Origin: Streptococcus pasteurianus
Lineage (GTDB): Bacteria; Bacillota; Bacilli; Lactobacillales; Streptococcaceae
Assembly: GCF_004843545.1 (NCBI RefSeq)
Contig: NZ_CP039457.1
Coordinates: forward strand, 1,268,501 to 1,332,500
Direction of reading: 5' to 3'
DNA: 64,000 bases
Shown one piece after another: positions 9,566-18,143 of the stretch. Position 1 is the stretch's first letter. Each line of letters starts with the position of its first letter. The notes under the pieces are model-generated. The model worked only from the letters and a program-made list of their open reading frames with translations, did not search any database and was not told where the DNA came from. The translations under genes were made by a program, and so were the position numbers.

Positions 9566-9583
9566 TTCTATCAAATTCTATCA
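9566..9583. promoter_or_regulatory. candidate FruR operator (direct repeats)
   Basis: TTCTATCA occurs twice, at 9566-9573 and 9576-9583, exactly 10 bp apart and just upstream of the -35 box. Same-face direct repeats are usual for DeoR-type regulators. Assignment to FruR is inference. Confidence 0.55.
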
Positions 9584-9753
9584 TTTTTTCACTAGTTAGT
9601 TGGAGTACTTTCAAAAGCAGGAAAATAATGACTATCGGCAAATTTGGCACAAACTAAAAGGACTCAGGCCTGTGCAATACAGAACTAAATCCTTTCAATA
9701 ATTATCTATCTAACTTTTGGTGTGCAGTTCACACCCGTAATAAGAATTTTGTT

Positions 9754-10764
9754 TTATTTTTCCTTGTCTTTAATCAATGATGTTGAGTGCACCACACGGT
9801 TATCACGGTCAGGGTAAATGTATTTAATCGCTTGATTAATCGCAGTTGGAGCTTCACCAAAACCAGAGGCGATCAAAGCAACTTTACCTTCATAGTCAGC
9901 GGCATCACCAATCGCATAAACACCTTCTTGACTTGTCTCAAACAATGGCGAAACCGTAATGCTTGAACGTTTATAATCAACGTTCCAATTTTTAAGGTTT
10001 TTATTTGATGTTGAAAAACCAAAGCTAACAATCAAAGCATCTAATGGCAATTCAACAGTTTCATCTGATTTAACCTTTTGAATCGTTAAACTGTTAGCAA
10101 ATTGAACATCACCGTCCAAAGCAACTGGTACGTACGGTGCCATGATTTTCACATTTGATTGTTTAAGCACTTCAACGCTATGTTCGTGAGCACGGAAAGC
10201 ATCACGACGGTGAACGATTGTCACGCTTTTAACCAAGCCATCCAAATGATTTGCCCAGTCAACGGCAGAATCACCACCACCACAGATAACAACGTCTTTG
10301 CCAGCAAATTGGTCTAATTTATGAACATTGTAGAAAAGGTTGTTGTCAGCGTATTCTTCTTCCCCTTCTAAACCAAGCGTACGGGGAGCAAATGCACCAT
10401 TACCACAAGCAATAACAATCGCACGTGAAAAATGTTGACCTTTATTGGTCTCAATAGTGAAAACATCGCCCTCTTTCTCAAAAGTTTTAACTTCTTCTTT
10501 AAGACAAATCGTTGTTTGGTCTTCAAAGCGTTCTAATTGTTTGATAAGATTTTCAGTTAACTCTGCTGCTGTGATTTCAGGGAAACCAGCCACATCATAA
10601 ATGGCTTTTTCAGGATAAAGGATAGCTGGTTGCCCACCAAGTTCTGACAAACTTTCAATAATTTTCACTGAAACACCACGCATACCTGCATAAAAAGCAG
10701 CAAAAAGCCCTGCAGGACCACCACCAATAACGGTAATATCATATATTTCACGATTTTCTGACAT
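9754..10764 (-). CDS. ferredoxin/flavodoxin-NADP(+) reductase, TrxB-like
   Basis: A 336-residue flavoprotein of the YumC type. The FAD motif is [11 protein letters not shown] (residues 11-21), the NADPH motif [11 protein letters not shown], and the C-terminal FAD signature is [14 protein letters not shown]. It resembles thioredoxin reductase but has no CxxC redox pair, which in Firmicutes marks ferredoxin-NADP(+) reductase. A possible partner, a small 4Fe-4S ferredoxin, is encoded at 49839-50036. Its ATG touches the stop of the GrpB-like gene upstream (TAAATG), so they share a transcript. The 250 bp between its end and fruR hold no gene. Confidence 0.92.
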   Translation of the reverse strand: MSENREIYDITVIGGGPAGLFAAFYAGMRGVSVKIIESLSELGGQPAILYPEKAIYDVAGFPEITAAELTENLIKQLERFEDQTTICLKEEVKTFEKEGDVFTIETNKGQHFSRAIVIACGNGAFAPRTLGLEGEEEYADNNLFYNVHKLDQFAGKDVVICGGGDSAVDWANHLDGLVKSVTIVHRRDAFRAHEHSVEVLKQSNVKIMAPYVPVALDGDVQFANSLTIQKVKSDETVELPLDALIVSFGFSTSNKNLKNWNVDYKRSSITVSPLFETSQEGVYAIGDAADYEGKVALIASGFGEAPTAINQAIKYIYPDRDNRVVHSTSLIKDKEK

Positions 10765-11277
10765 TTATTTTTCCAACTCCTTATAAATTTTTTCGATGAC
10801 TGATGTTTTATAAGCCATGTAACTTTCGATATTTTTGGGAAATAGCTGCGCTGCTTTCATTTTTGTTGCTCCATAAATCGCAACTGCACCAGGATGACTG
10901 CGCAAATAATCACGAAAAGCAAGATGCCGTTTCAACTCAAGTGAATTTTCAGGACAAACATAAAGATGATGACATTGCAAATGCTCTTTACCAGAATAAG
11001 CAAAAGCTTCCCTGCCTTCAATCCCTAGATTTCCCTCATGAACATATCCAATACTTGCTAATTTTTCAATGACCATAGATAAAGCCGTCTCTTGAGCAAT
11101 CACAACATCAATATCAATGATTGGCTTTGCTGCTAATCCTTCAACGGCTGTGCTTCCAACATGCTCAATTCTAGTAGCTAACTCGCCAAGAACAGCACGT
11201 AACTCTTGCGCAATTTTTTCAAAATTATCTTTCCAACTCTCTTGATAGGAAAGAACAATCACCTCTTCTGTCCGCAT
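10765..11277 (-). CDS. GrpB-family (UPF0157) nucleotidyltransferase-fold protein
   Basis: A 170-residue GrpB-family protein. The motif RIEHVGSTAVEGLAAKPIIDIDVV (shown in part: EHVGSTAVEGLAAKPIIDID) carries the paired acidic residues of the nucleotidyltransferase fold. The family's function is not established. It starts at an ATG 5 nt after AGGAGG and is directly joined to the reductase gene downstream. A TGN-TATAAT extended -10 sits just upstream at about 11322. Confidence 0.88.
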   Translation of the reverse strand: MRTEEVIVLSYQESWKDNFEKIAQELRAVLGELATRIEHVGSTAVEGLAAKPIIDIDVVIAQETALSMVIEKLASIGYVHEGNLGIEGREAFAYSGKEHLQCHHLYVCPENSLELKRHLAFRDYLRSHPGAVAIYGATKMKAAQLFPKNIESYMAYKTSVIEKIYKELEK

Positions 11278-11328
11278 GAAACCTCCTCAAAAATAAAGAG
11301 ACATACAGTCCGCATGCCTCCTATTATA

Positions 11329-12066
11329 TCACATATTTTTAGCTTTCGCGTCTTTCTCTGCGAGAATCTTTCGAAAAATAGTTTCTTCTTCCTTGCTAAA
11401 AACATAATTTTCCAATAAATCTGGACGACGTTCTAACGTCTTACGCAAACTTTGCTCAATACGCCATTTTCGGATATTCTCATGATGCCCACTCATTAAC
11501 ACATCTGGAACTTTCATACCACGAAAATCATATGGGCGCGTATATTGTGGGAATTCCAAAAGCCCTGATGAAAAAGAATCATCTTGATGACTAGCTTCTT
11601 TTCCTAGGACATTAGGAATCAAACGAACCGTCGCATCAACAATCGTCATCGCAGCCAATTCTCCACCAGTCAAAACAAAATCGCCCAAAGAAATCTCATC
11701 GGTAACCAAGGTTTTAATGCGTTCATCATAGCCCTCATAATGCCCACAAATGAAAATTAGTTCATCTTCTTGTGCTAATTCTTCAGCGTAGCTTTGATCG
11801 AATTTACGCCCTGCTGGGTCCAAGAGAATCACACGTGGCTTTTTAGCGTCAATCTTATCAATGGTATCAAAAATCGGCTGTGCTCGCAAAAGCATTCCTT
11901 GACCGCCACCATATGGTTCATCATCAACATGACGAGCCTTCTCTGCATTCTCACGGAAATTATGATAGTTGATTTCCAACAGACCTTTTTCAGTAGCTTT
12001 ACCAACAATCGAATGCTCAAGCGGTGAAAACATTTCTGGAAAGAGCGTTAGAATATCAATCTTCAT
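11329..12066 (-). CDS. trmD: tRNA (guanine-37-N1) methyltransferase
   Basis: A 245-residue SPOUT methyltransferase that makes m1G37 in tRNAs reading CNN codons and prevents frameshifting. [13 protein letters not shown] is the standard start, at 12066, overlapping rimM by 11 bp; a longer upstream frame has no support. The trefoil-knot SAM site is visible as [12 protein letters not shown] and [14 protein letters not shown], and the substrate loop as [10 protein letters not shown]. It follows rimM as in most Firmicutes, although here the S16 gene is set apart by tRNA genes. Confidence 0.96.
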   Translation of the reverse strand: MKIDILTLFPEMFSPLEHSIVGKATEKGLLEINYHNFRENAEKARHVDDEPYGGGQGMLLRAQPIFDTIDKIDAKKPRVILLDPAGRKFDQSYAEELAQEDELIFICGHYEGYDERIKTLVTDEISLGDFVLTGGELAAMTIVDATVRLIPNVLGKEASHQDDSFSSGLLEFPQYTRPYDFRGMKVPDVLMSGHHENIRKWRIEQSLRKTLERRPDLLENYVFSKEEETIFRKILAEKDAKAKNM

Positions 12067-12574
12067 CGTCAAGTCCTTCCAAAACGTCAACATCAATACG
12101 ATTGCCAGCAACATCCACGTTAAGCACAACTGGTGGAATGTATGGAAGTAACAAATCACGTTTTCCTTTACGTTTCACTACCCAGACATCATTAGCACCA
12201 GGTTGCAAAATCTCCTTAACTTGACCAATCAAAACATCATTTTCATAAACATCAAGTCCAATGATTTCATGATAGTAAAATTCACCATCATCAAGGTCAG
12301 ATAAATTTTCCTCAGCAACTTTTAAAGTACAACCTTTGTATTTTTCGATATCATTAATATGATACATGCCTTTAAATTTAACAATATCAAAATTCTTTTG
12401 TTTACGGTGACTAGCAATCTCAACTTCAATAATAAAACGGTCTTTATCATCAAAAATCGCTAATTTTGAACCCTTTTTAAAGCGTTCTTCTGTAAAATCC
12501 GTCACAGACAACACGCGCATCTCACCTTGGAGACCTTGTGTGTTGACAATTTTTCCAACATTAAAATAATTCAT
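12056..12574 (-). CDS. rimM: 16S rRNA processing protein RimM
   Basis: A 172-residue ribosome maturation factor that binds S19 and assists assembly of the 30S head. The N-terminal barrel ([20 protein letters not shown]) and the C-terminal PRC-barrel ([14 protein letters not shown], later LLPYIPPVV) are both complete. The ATG at 12574 has GGAG 7 nt upstream; an in-frame codon at 12604 is not used. An extended -10 element (12603-12611) stands just upstream. Confidence 0.96.
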   Translation of the reverse strand: MNYFNVGKIVNTQGLQGEMRVLSVTDFTEERFKKGSKLAIFDDKDRFIIEVEIASHRKQKNFDIVKFKGMYHINDIEKYKGCTLKVAEENLSDLDDGEFYYHEIIGLDVYENDVLIGQVKEILQPGANDVWVVKRKGKRDLLLPYIPPVVLNVDVAGNRIDVDVLEGLDDED

Positions 12575-12602
12575 GTTTACTCCACTTAACTTAGTCTTTA
12601 CC

Positions 12603-12611
12603 ATTGTACCA
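12603..12611 (-). promoter_or_regulatory. extended -10 promoter of rimM-trmD
   Basis: TGGTACAAT on the minus strand, a TGN extended -10, with no good -35. It lies between the tRNA terminator and rimM and would start transcription near 12596. Confidence 0.45.
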
Positions 12612-12621
12612 TGATAGCAAT

Positions 12622-12650
12622 GAAAAAACCAGCTGCGCTCTGCAACTGGT
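12622..12650 (-). terminator. terminator of the tRNA pair
   Basis: Stem ACCAGCTGC (12628-12636) with GCAACTGGT (12642-12650), then TTTTTTC on the minus strand. It ends the Gln-Glu tRNA transcript before rimM. Confidence 0.8.
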
Positions 12651-12655
12651 CAAGA

Positions 12656-12727
12656 TAGTCCGTACGGGATTCGAACCCGTGTTACCGCCGTGAAAAGGCG
12701 GTGTCTTAACCCCTTGACCAACGGACC
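12656..12727 (-). tRNA. tRNA-Glu (UUC)
   Basis: A 72-nt cloverleaf without encoded CCA. Acceptor GGTCCGT pairs with ACGGACT; anticodon arm CCGCC/GGCGG encloses TTTTCAC with anticodon TTC; the T arm reads CGGGTTCGAATCCCG. It is the second gene of the tRNA pair. Confidence 0.95.
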
Positions 12728-12757
12728 AAAATCAATGTATAAAACCAATGAGGTTTA

Positions 12758-12829
12758 CTGGGGTAGCTGGATTCGAACCAACGCATGAGGGAGTCAAAGT
12801 CCCTTGCCTTACCGCTTGGCTATACCCCA
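12758..12829 (-). tRNA. tRNA-Gln (UUG)
   Basis: A 72-nt cloverleaf. Acceptor TGGGGTA pairs with TACCCCA; anticodon loop CTTTGAC carries TTG between GGGA and TCCC; the T arm contains GGTTCGAATCC. It is the first gene of the pair, 30 bp before tRNA-Glu. Confidence 0.95.
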
Positions 12830-12843
12830 AAACAACAAGATAT

Positions 12844-12872
12844 ATTCTATCGTAGATTTGACTCTCTGTCAA
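12844..12872 (-). promoter_or_regulatory. tRNA operon promoter
   Basis: -35 TTGACA (12867-12872), 17-bp spacer, -10 TAGAAT (12844-12849), placed just upstream of tRNA-Gln. The AT-rich stretch 12873-13041 holds no other feature I can see. Confidence 0.85.
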
Positions 12873-13041
12873 TACATTTTTTAAATTTTTTTGAAAAAAT
12901 TTTGATTACCAACGTTTTGAAAGTACTAAAGCTAACGTTTAAATCGCATTAGTCAGCATTCAAAATGTATAATGATGATTTGCAATCTCAGATTTTCTAA
13001 TAACAAGTTCCAATAAATATGACACTTCTCCCCCCAAAAAA

Positions 13042-13070
13042 CAAGAAAAAGAGTAGTAAATCACTACTCT
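13042..13070 (-). terminator. terminator of rpsP-khpA
   Basis: Stem AGAGTAGT (13050-13057) with ACTACTCT (13063-13070), followed on the minus strand by TTTTCTTG. The khpA stop codon (13064-13066) lies inside the stem. Confidence 0.85.
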
Positions 13071-13312
13071 TCTCCCTTTTCATCAATAACGAGTCTCACT
13101 TTTTTACCTTGAGTTGGTACCGAATAGACAATCGACCTTATCGCTGTAATGGTACGACCCTTTTTACCGATAACACGACCAATGTCCTGTGCATCCAAAT
13201 CAAGATGATATTCTAAAAACTCAGGTGTATCTTCAATTTTAATGGTAAGATTATCTGGTTGTGAAATCAAAGGCTTCACAATAGCGATAATAAGATTTTC
13301 AATGGTATCCAT
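13064..13312 (-). CDS. khpA: KH-domain RNA-binding protein KhpA
   Basis: An 82-residue single KH-domain protein (YlqC family) with the RNA-binding GxxG loop in [11 protein letters not shown]. In streptococci KhpA pairs with KhpB and affects cell elongation and division by binding transcripts. It lies 24 bp after rpsP, as is usual, and ends inside the operon terminator. It is full length. Confidence 0.93.
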   Translation of the reverse strand: MDTIENLIIAIVKPLISQPDNLTIKIEDTPEFLEYHLDLDAQDIGRVIGKKGRTITAIRSIVYSVPTQGKKVRLVIDEKGEE

Positions 13313-13336
13313 AGGCTTTCTTCTTAGTGTACTCTA

Positions 13337-13609
13337 TTATTTTGAGAATTTTGATTCGTGGAATTTTTTCATAACACCTTCACGTGAAAGGATATTACGA
13401 ACTGTATCAGAAGGTTGTGCACCTTTTGACAACCATTCAAGAACACGATCTTCTTTCAAAGTTACTTGGTTTTCTTCAACAAGTGGGTTGTAAGTACCAA
13501 CTGTTTCGATGAAACGACCATCACGTGGAGCACGTGAATCAGCTACGTTGATACGGTAGAAAGGTTTTTTCTTAGAACCCATACGAGTTAAACGGATTTT
13601 TACTGCCAT
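13337..13609 (-). CDS. rpsP: 30S ribosomal protein S16
   Basis: Ninety residues, full length, starting [20 protein letters not shown], the family signature. It is a structural protein of the small subunit. It has its own strong promoter (13678-13705) and is followed by khpA. Confidence 0.98.
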   Translation of the reverse strand: MAVKIRLTRMGSKKKPFYRINVADSRAPRDGRFIETVGTYNPLVEENQVTLKEDRVLEWLSKGAQPSDTVRNILSREGVMKKFHESKFSK

Positions 13610-13677
13610 TAGTATAAAGTCTCTTTTCTATATTTTTTTGTTTTGGTTAATAGCTCTGCTACTAACTAACTTAACTT

Positions 13678-13705
13678 ATTATATCATAAAAAGATAAGGT
13701 GTCAA
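13678..13705 (-). promoter_or_regulatory. rpsP promoter
   Basis: -35 TTGACA (13700-13705), 16-bp spacer, -10 TATAAT (13678-13683). The -35 box is part of the stem of the terminator at 13696-13724. Confidence 0.85.
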
Positions 13706-13724
13706 GTTTTTTTCTTGACACCTT
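13696..13724. terminator. perfect hairpin upstream of rpsP, terminator-like
   Basis: AAGGTGTCAAG (13696-13706) and CTTGACACCTT (13714-13724) pair without mismatch around TTTTTTT. On the minus strand it is followed by ATCTTTTTATG and would stop read-through from the broken gene to its right. Confidence 0.65.
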
Positions 13725-13763
13725 TTAAATTTTTTTGAAAGGTTAAAAATAAGCAGGAGCGCA

Positions 13764-14133
13764 TTATTGTTGAGATTGCAAAATAGCTTCTTTTATTTCC
13801 GCAACGGTTACTGCTTGATTATCTCGATAGACAATATTGCCATCATCGTCCAAAAGTTATCCAACCAATAGCTCATCAGCTGAACTCACTTTTGTCTTTA
13901 AACAAAAATCCTCCGCCCACTTCATCAGGATAACCAATGACAAAATCAGTATCTGAACAATAAGTATCCAAAAACTCCACAAAACTATTATCTTTTTGAT
14001 ATTCCTCCTCAGCAAGCTGTAAAGTAATCGGTTCGGCAACAGTTTTAGGAAGTAACGCTGTCAATTCATCAGACACAATTGTTTTAGCTGTGCCAACGGA
14101 TACAATCACTAAAGCACCAACAATTGGTAACAT
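13764..14133 (-). pseudogene. broken short secreted-type protein gene
   Basis: The 5' frame starts MLPIVGALVIVSVGTAKTIV (14133) and runs through TDFVIGYPDEVGGGFLFKDK to an early stop at 13876. The neighbouring frame continues with KVSSADELLVG, a TAA, and then LLDDDGNIVYRDNQAVTVAE to a stop at 13764. So one frameshift and one nonsense codon separate three parts of what was one gene of about 120 codons. The hydrophobic start suggests export. Its ending resembles that of the next gene (acidic strand, then a helix beginning T-V-x-E), which suggests a paralogous pair. I do not recognise the family. Confidence 0.6.
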
Positions 14134-14161
14134 GATTCTTTTTTCATAGCTTCTCCTTAGT

Positions 14162-14569
14162 TTATTTTAAATATTGATATAAGACCTGACGAGCTTCGCC
14201 AACTGTCGTTGATTCTGGGCCTTCTAAATCAAGCTCATGAACACTTCCGTCTTCGTACTGAATATAACTAATTTGTAGTTCTTCCTCATCACCGTAACCA
14301 TCAACATAAGCCAAAATACCACCTTCTTCATCGGCAACAATACGCTGCTCGTCCGAATAATCTGCAGAATAGTTATCAAACGCTTCTCGCGATTTTCCTT
14401 TCCAAACCGTGATTAAACGATTTATGGTCGTATTATCACTTGATGTCTCGCAGGACTTGACTTCAACATCGTCAGCAACCACGTTTTTATTTTTGAGTTG
14501 ATTTATTTCCAAAACATCAATTACAAGACATGCTAATGACATTAGCGAAGCAACAACTTTTCTTTTCAT
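14162..14569 (-). CDS. hypothetical short secreted-type protein
   Basis: A 135-residue protein I do not recognise. MKRK followed by VVASLMSLACLV looks like a short signal sequence, with Cys14 in SLAC a weak lipobox candidate. The rest is acidic and ends DGSVHELDLEGP then TVGEARQVLYQYLK. It lies 28 bp upstream of the broken gene with the similar C-terminus, probably in one transcript. It could be a lipoprotein or a secreted factor; the sequence does not decide. Confidence 0.6.
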   Translation of the reverse strand: MKRKVVASLMSLACLVIDVLEINQLKNKNVVADDVEVKSCETSSDNTTINRLITVWKGKSREAFDNYSADYSDEQRIVADEEGGILAYVDGYGDEEELQISYIQYEDGSVHELDLEGPESTTVGEARQVLYQYLK

Positions 14570-14680
14570 TTTATTCTCTTTCTAAAAATCTATATTGTAA
14601 CTCACGTAAATATATTTTTATTTAAAATAGCATCAAATTGTATAAAAGCATAATAATTATCTGAAAATATTATTTTTAAA

Positions 14681-14713
14681 ACAAAAAGAGCTGAAACAAT
14701 TCTTTCAAGCTCT
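14681..14713 (-). terminator. terminator after the RsmJ-like gene
   Basis: AGAGCTGAAA (14687-14696) pairs with TTTCAAGCTCT (14703-14713) with one bulge; the minus strand then reads TTTTTGTTTT. Confidence 0.75.
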
Positions 14714-14745
14714 CTCAAATCTCTCTTCCATTATTGACTATCGTG

Positions 14746-15495
14746 TCACAGCTCAATAATGCCATAATGAAATTTTTGATTGGGTCTGACAATCCTTTTA
14801 AAGCCAAATTTTTCAAAAACATCATCCCTAAAATGGGCTTTTATAATAATTCTCTTTCTTGCCACGCGCTTTGCTTCTATCAAAAACCTATCAGATAAGG
14901 GGCTAGGATTGGCAAATTGTCGTAAACCATCTAAGTTTTTAGATTCTGAAATCCTATCAGAAAACATTGGGTCGCAATAAACTACATCAAATGACTTATC
15001 AGACAGCGATTTCATATAAGTAATATTGTCAGCACAATAAGTTTTAATGGAACGCATAGCAGCTGTTAATCGTTGATTTTCTGATGAATAAGTTGTCAAG
15101 CCATCCGAAACGATAAAGTGGATAAGAGGATTGCTTTCTATCGCTGTTACATTATCGCCTGCTGAAGCCATAACAATGCTATCGCTAGCAAGCCCCATCG
15201 TTGTATCAAGAATTTGTAACTTGTCATCACCCAATAACGCCAATAAAGCGTCATGCCCACTCTTGATACGCAACATAGCAGTATCAGGATGAAAAGCAAA
15301 CTCACTACCATCTTGATTGACCAAGCGCAGCTCATTTTCATAAACCAAAAGAAGCGCTTCTCTAGACTGTAAAAGCTTTGTCACTGATTGTTTTCGTCGT
15401 TCAATAACAGGTAAATGAAGTTTTTCGCCAATAGCTTGCGCTCGCTGACGCAGAGCAACATTTTCCCGCAAACTTGTCGTAATCGCAATAGTCAT
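14746..15495 (-). CDS. RsmJ-like class I SAM-dependent methyltransferase
   Basis: A 249-residue protein with a Rossmann methyltransferase domain. ILDTTMGLASDSIVMA resembles SAM motif I, VTAIESN the acidic motif II, and DVVYCDPMF the catalytic motif IV. This arrangement fits the DUF548/RsmJ family, which in E. coli methylates G1516 of 16S rRNA; a similar rRNA target is inference. It lies 18 bp after the TVP38-like gene in the same direction. Confidence 0.8.
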   Translation of the reverse strand: MTIAITTSLRENVALRQRAQAIGEKLHLPVIERRKQSVTKLLQSREALLLVYENELRLVNQDGSEFAFHPDTAMLRIKSGHDALLALLGDDKLQILDTTMGLASDSIVMASAGDNVTAIESNPLIHFIVSDGLTTYSSENQRLTAAMRSIKTYCADNITYMKSLSDKSFDVVYCDPMFSDRISESKNLDGLRQFANPSPLSDRFLIEAKRVARKRIIIKAHFRDDVFEKFGFKRIVRPNQKFHYGIIEL

Positions 15496-15513
15496 GCTTT
15501 TATTATAGCAAAA

Positions 15514-16104
15514 TTACAAAAAAGATTTAATGAAATGACCACCGTAAATCCAGAAATAGCTATAAGCCACGATAGAAATAGGTTTACAAAGCAGAATGAT
15601 ATAGAGAAAACGCCTAAATGTCATCTTTGACAGGCCTGTTACCATAACTAAAATATCCGCAGGCGAAATGGGAGATGCCATATTTAAAGCAAAGACTTTT
15701 TCGTAAGTTGATGACGTTAATTTTCGCTCATAACGAGCAAATAATTTCTCCTCCATAAATAGCAAAATAAATGGCTTCCCATAGCGGCGTGTTAATAGAA
15801 AAAGAATAATGCTCCCAATAACAATGCCAACATAATTGAGAATAAAGCCCAGTATTGGACCAAAAGCCATAAAACCAACTACCGTTGTCACCCCACCTGG
15901 AATAATCGGAATAATCACCTGAATAATTTGCAACAGAAGAAAAATAATACTTCCCCAAAAGAGATGACCTCGTAAAGCATCCGCTAAAGCATGAGGGTTA
16001 TTCAAAATATCTAAATGTTTAAAAAGATAAACCAAACACAAAAGGGTTAGCATAATAGAAAAAATTCCTAAAAACTTGATCACTCTTTTTAAAGTGTCAT
16101 ACAT
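15514..16104 (-). CDS. TVP38/TMEM64 (VTT-domain) membrane protein
   Basis: A 196-residue integral membrane protein with about five helices. The VTT/DedA-like core is IIPGGVTTVVGFMAFGP then YVGIVIGSIILFLLTRRYG, and a conserved C-terminal PISPADILVMVTGLS. Relatives are thought to act in lipid or polyprenyl carrier movement. It starts at 16104 after GGGGTG, behind the terminator of the ABC operon. Confidence 0.85.
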   Translation of the reverse strand: MYDTLKRVIKFLGIFSIMLTLLCLVYLFKHLDILNNPHALADALRGHLFWGSIIFLLLQIIQVIIPIIPGGVTTVVGFMAFGPILGFILNYVGIVIGSIILFLLTRRYGKPFILLFMEEKLFARYERKLTSSTYEKVFALNMASPISPADILVMVTGLSKMTFRRFLYIILLCKPISIVAYSYFWIYGGHFIKSFL

Positions 16105-16127
16105 AACATCACCCCTTCCATTATTCT

Positions 16128-16154
16128 CAAAAAAAGAGCTGGTGACAGCTCTTT
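16128..16154 (-). terminator. terminator of the ABC export operon
   Basis: AAAGAGCTG (16133-16141), loop GTGA, CAGCTCTTT (16146-16154), followed on the minus strand by TTTTG. Confidence 0.85.
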
Positions 16155-16188
16155 AAATGTCTAAGCAATTTTTGTATTAATGCTATTA

Positions 16189-17421
16189 TTATTCATAACG
16201 TAATGCTTCGATTGGATCAAGTTTACTTGCTTTGTTTGCTGGTAAAATACCAAAGACCATACCAATCAAAGCGGAGAAAAGAAGGCTTCCTATTGCTACG
16301 TTAAATGAAATAGATGGTTTCATATCAGCCATATTGCTATTAAGAATGCTTGTCAAACCAGCTGCCAAACCTAAACCGATCAGCCCACCAAGGAGAGTCA
16401 ATACCATTGATTCAATTAAAAATTGCGTCAAAATTTTCCTACGTGTTGCTCCCAAAGCTTTACGTAAACCGATTTCACGTGTACGTTCGGTAACAGATAC
16501 AAGCATGATGTTCATAACCCCAATACCTCCAACCAACAACGAGATACCAGCAATCGCACCAATAACTGTTGTCATCATGCCATAAGCTGAATTAATTTCA
16601 GCAATCTGTTTAGACATATCAAAAATGGTAAAGTGACCTGTTTTCACACCTGATACTTGTGTCATCATTTTGGCAGCTTCCGTTCCAACGGTTGTTGCTT
16701 GCGTCGCATCATTAACATGAACATATGCTGTCTCAATTTCGTTAACATTAAACTCAGCAGCTAATTGTGTATTTGTCATGACAGCATTACCACCTGAACT
16801 CATTCCGTAGAGAGCTGAACCAGAATTCGGATCTTTATAAACACCAACAACTAAGTATGATTTAGAACCGACTGAAACCTGCTTATTTAAGGCATTATCA
16901 TTCGTACCAAATAATTTCACAGCTAATTTCGTATCAAGCATAATGATACGTGAAAAATGCTCATAATCATCTGAACGGAAATTTCTTCCAGCTACAACCT
17001 TGTATTTTTTAACCTCAAAATAAGTCTTATTAACACCTATAATGTTAACGTTTTTGGCTTTTTTCTTATTAAGCGAAACCGTTGCAGTCGTACCATTCGT
17101 CAAGTAATAGTTTTGAACCCCTGAGACATCAGAAGTGATTTTTTGCAACCATTCTTCCTGAATTTTAGGACCTTGGTCTGATGATGTTGTTTCAATATCA
17201 TCGTCAAAAATACCTTTACTATCAGAATCCTTAGCAACATAATAAATCTCAATGTCACGTGTATCAGCAGAAAACATATCTGTGATTTGTTTGGTCATTC
17301 CTTGCCCCAACGCCATGATAACAACAACCGAAGCAACTCCGATAATAATTCCTAACATTGTTAAGAATGAGCGCATCTTGTGCCCCATGATTGAACTAAG
17401 GGCGAATTTCCAGTTTTCCAT
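16189..17421 (-). CDS. MacB-like ABC transporter permease
   Basis: A 410-residue FtsX/MacB-type permease. One helix near the start (FLTMLGIIIGVASVVVIMAL), a large extracytoplasmic MacB core domain (about 50-270), then three helices including the FtsX motif TREIGLRKALGATRRKIL. It is the membrane part of a tripartite-like exporter with the ATPase and adaptor upstream. Such YknXYZ/VexABC-type systems in Gram-positives export peptides or protect against toxins; the substrate here is unknown. Confidence 0.92.
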   Translation of the reverse strand: MENWKFALSSIMGHKMRSFLTMLGIIIGVASVVVIMALGQGMTKQITDMFSADTRDIEIYYVAKDSDSKGIFDDDIETTSSDQGPKIQEEWLQKITSDVSGVQNYYLTNGTTATVSLNKKKAKNVNIIGVNKTYFEVKKYKVVAGRNFRSDDYEHFSRIIMLDTKLAVKLFGTNDNALNKQVSVGSKSYLVVGVYKDPNSGSALYGMSSGGNAVMTNTQLAAEFNVNEIETAYVHVNDATQATTVGTEAAKMMTQVSGVKTGHFTIFDMSKQIAEINSAYGMMTTVIGAIAGISLLVGGIGVMNIMLVSVTERTREIGLRKALGATRRKILTQFLIESMVLTLLGGLIGLGLAAGLTSILNSNMADMKPSISFNVAIGSLLFSALIGMVFGILPANKASKLDPIEALRYE

Positions 17422-17432
17422 AATCTTCCTCC

Positions 17433-18143
17433 TTAGTCAATCCTAACACTATCTGTCGTATCTCTTGTGATTTCACCATCACGAATAACAATTTTACGTG
17501 TCGCAAAATCTGCAATTTCTGGCTCGTGAGTAACCATGACAATGGTTTTACCTTCACGATTAAGTTCTGTCAATAGCTGCATAATCTGTTCACTGGTTTT
17601 CGAATCAAGGGCACCTGTTGGTTCATCCGCCAAAATAATCGAAGGATTATTAACCAAAGCACGCGCAATGGCAACACGTTGTTTTTGTCCACCAGATAAT
17701 TCAGAAGGTAAATGCTTCATACGCTCACCTAGGTCAACTTTGTCTAAAAACTGTTTAGCAAGTTGGTGGCGTTTTGAAACACCAATCCCAGCATAAATAA
17801 GTGGAAGCTCAACATTTTGCAAAGCATTTAATTTTGAAAGTAGGAAGAACTGTTGAAAAACAAATCCAATTTCTTCATTTCTCACTTTAGCCAATTCTTT
17901 TTCTTTCAAGTCTTCGACTTGTGTTCCATTTAAACTGTAATCGCCAGAAGTTGGTCTATCAAGTAAACCAATAATATTCATAAGGGTTGACTTCCCTGAA
18001 CCAGAAGGTCCCATTATCGCTAGGAACTCTCCTTCATAAACTGTCAAGTCAATCCCTTTAAGAACTTGCAACTCCTGATCGCCATTACGGTAGGACTTGA
18101 CAATATCTTTGAGTTGAATTAAAACTTTTCTTTCTTCTGTCAC
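17433..18143 (-). CDS. ABC transporter ATP-binding protein (MacB/LolD type)
   Basis: A 236-residue ATPase. Walker A GPSGSGKST, Q-loop FVFQQFFLL, signature LSGGQKQRVAIARAL, Walker B IILADEPTGALDSKTS and switch His in MVTHEPE are all intact. The start is GTG at 18143, sharing one base with the TAG stop of the adaptor gene (TAGTG), so translation is coupled. It powers the permease 11 bp downstream. Confidence 0.95.
   Translation of the reverse strand: MTEERKVLIQLKDIVKSYRNGDQELQVLKGIDLTVYEGEFLAIMGPSGSGKSTLMNIIGLLDRPTSGDYSLNGTQVEDLKEKELAKVRNEEIGFVFQQFFLLSKLNALQNVELPLIYAGIGVSKRHQLAKQFLDKVDLGERMKHLPSELSGGQKQRVAIARALVNNPSIILADEPTGALDSKTSEQIMQLLTELNREGKTIVMVTHEPEIADFATRKIVIRDGEITRDTTDSVRID

Noticed and set aside
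9657..9695. AAAGGA/TCCTTT arms 28 bp apart, with inner CTGT/ACAG, after the ferredoxin reductase gene
   Set aside because: Too loose for a convincing terminator; no U-tract directly after the stem.
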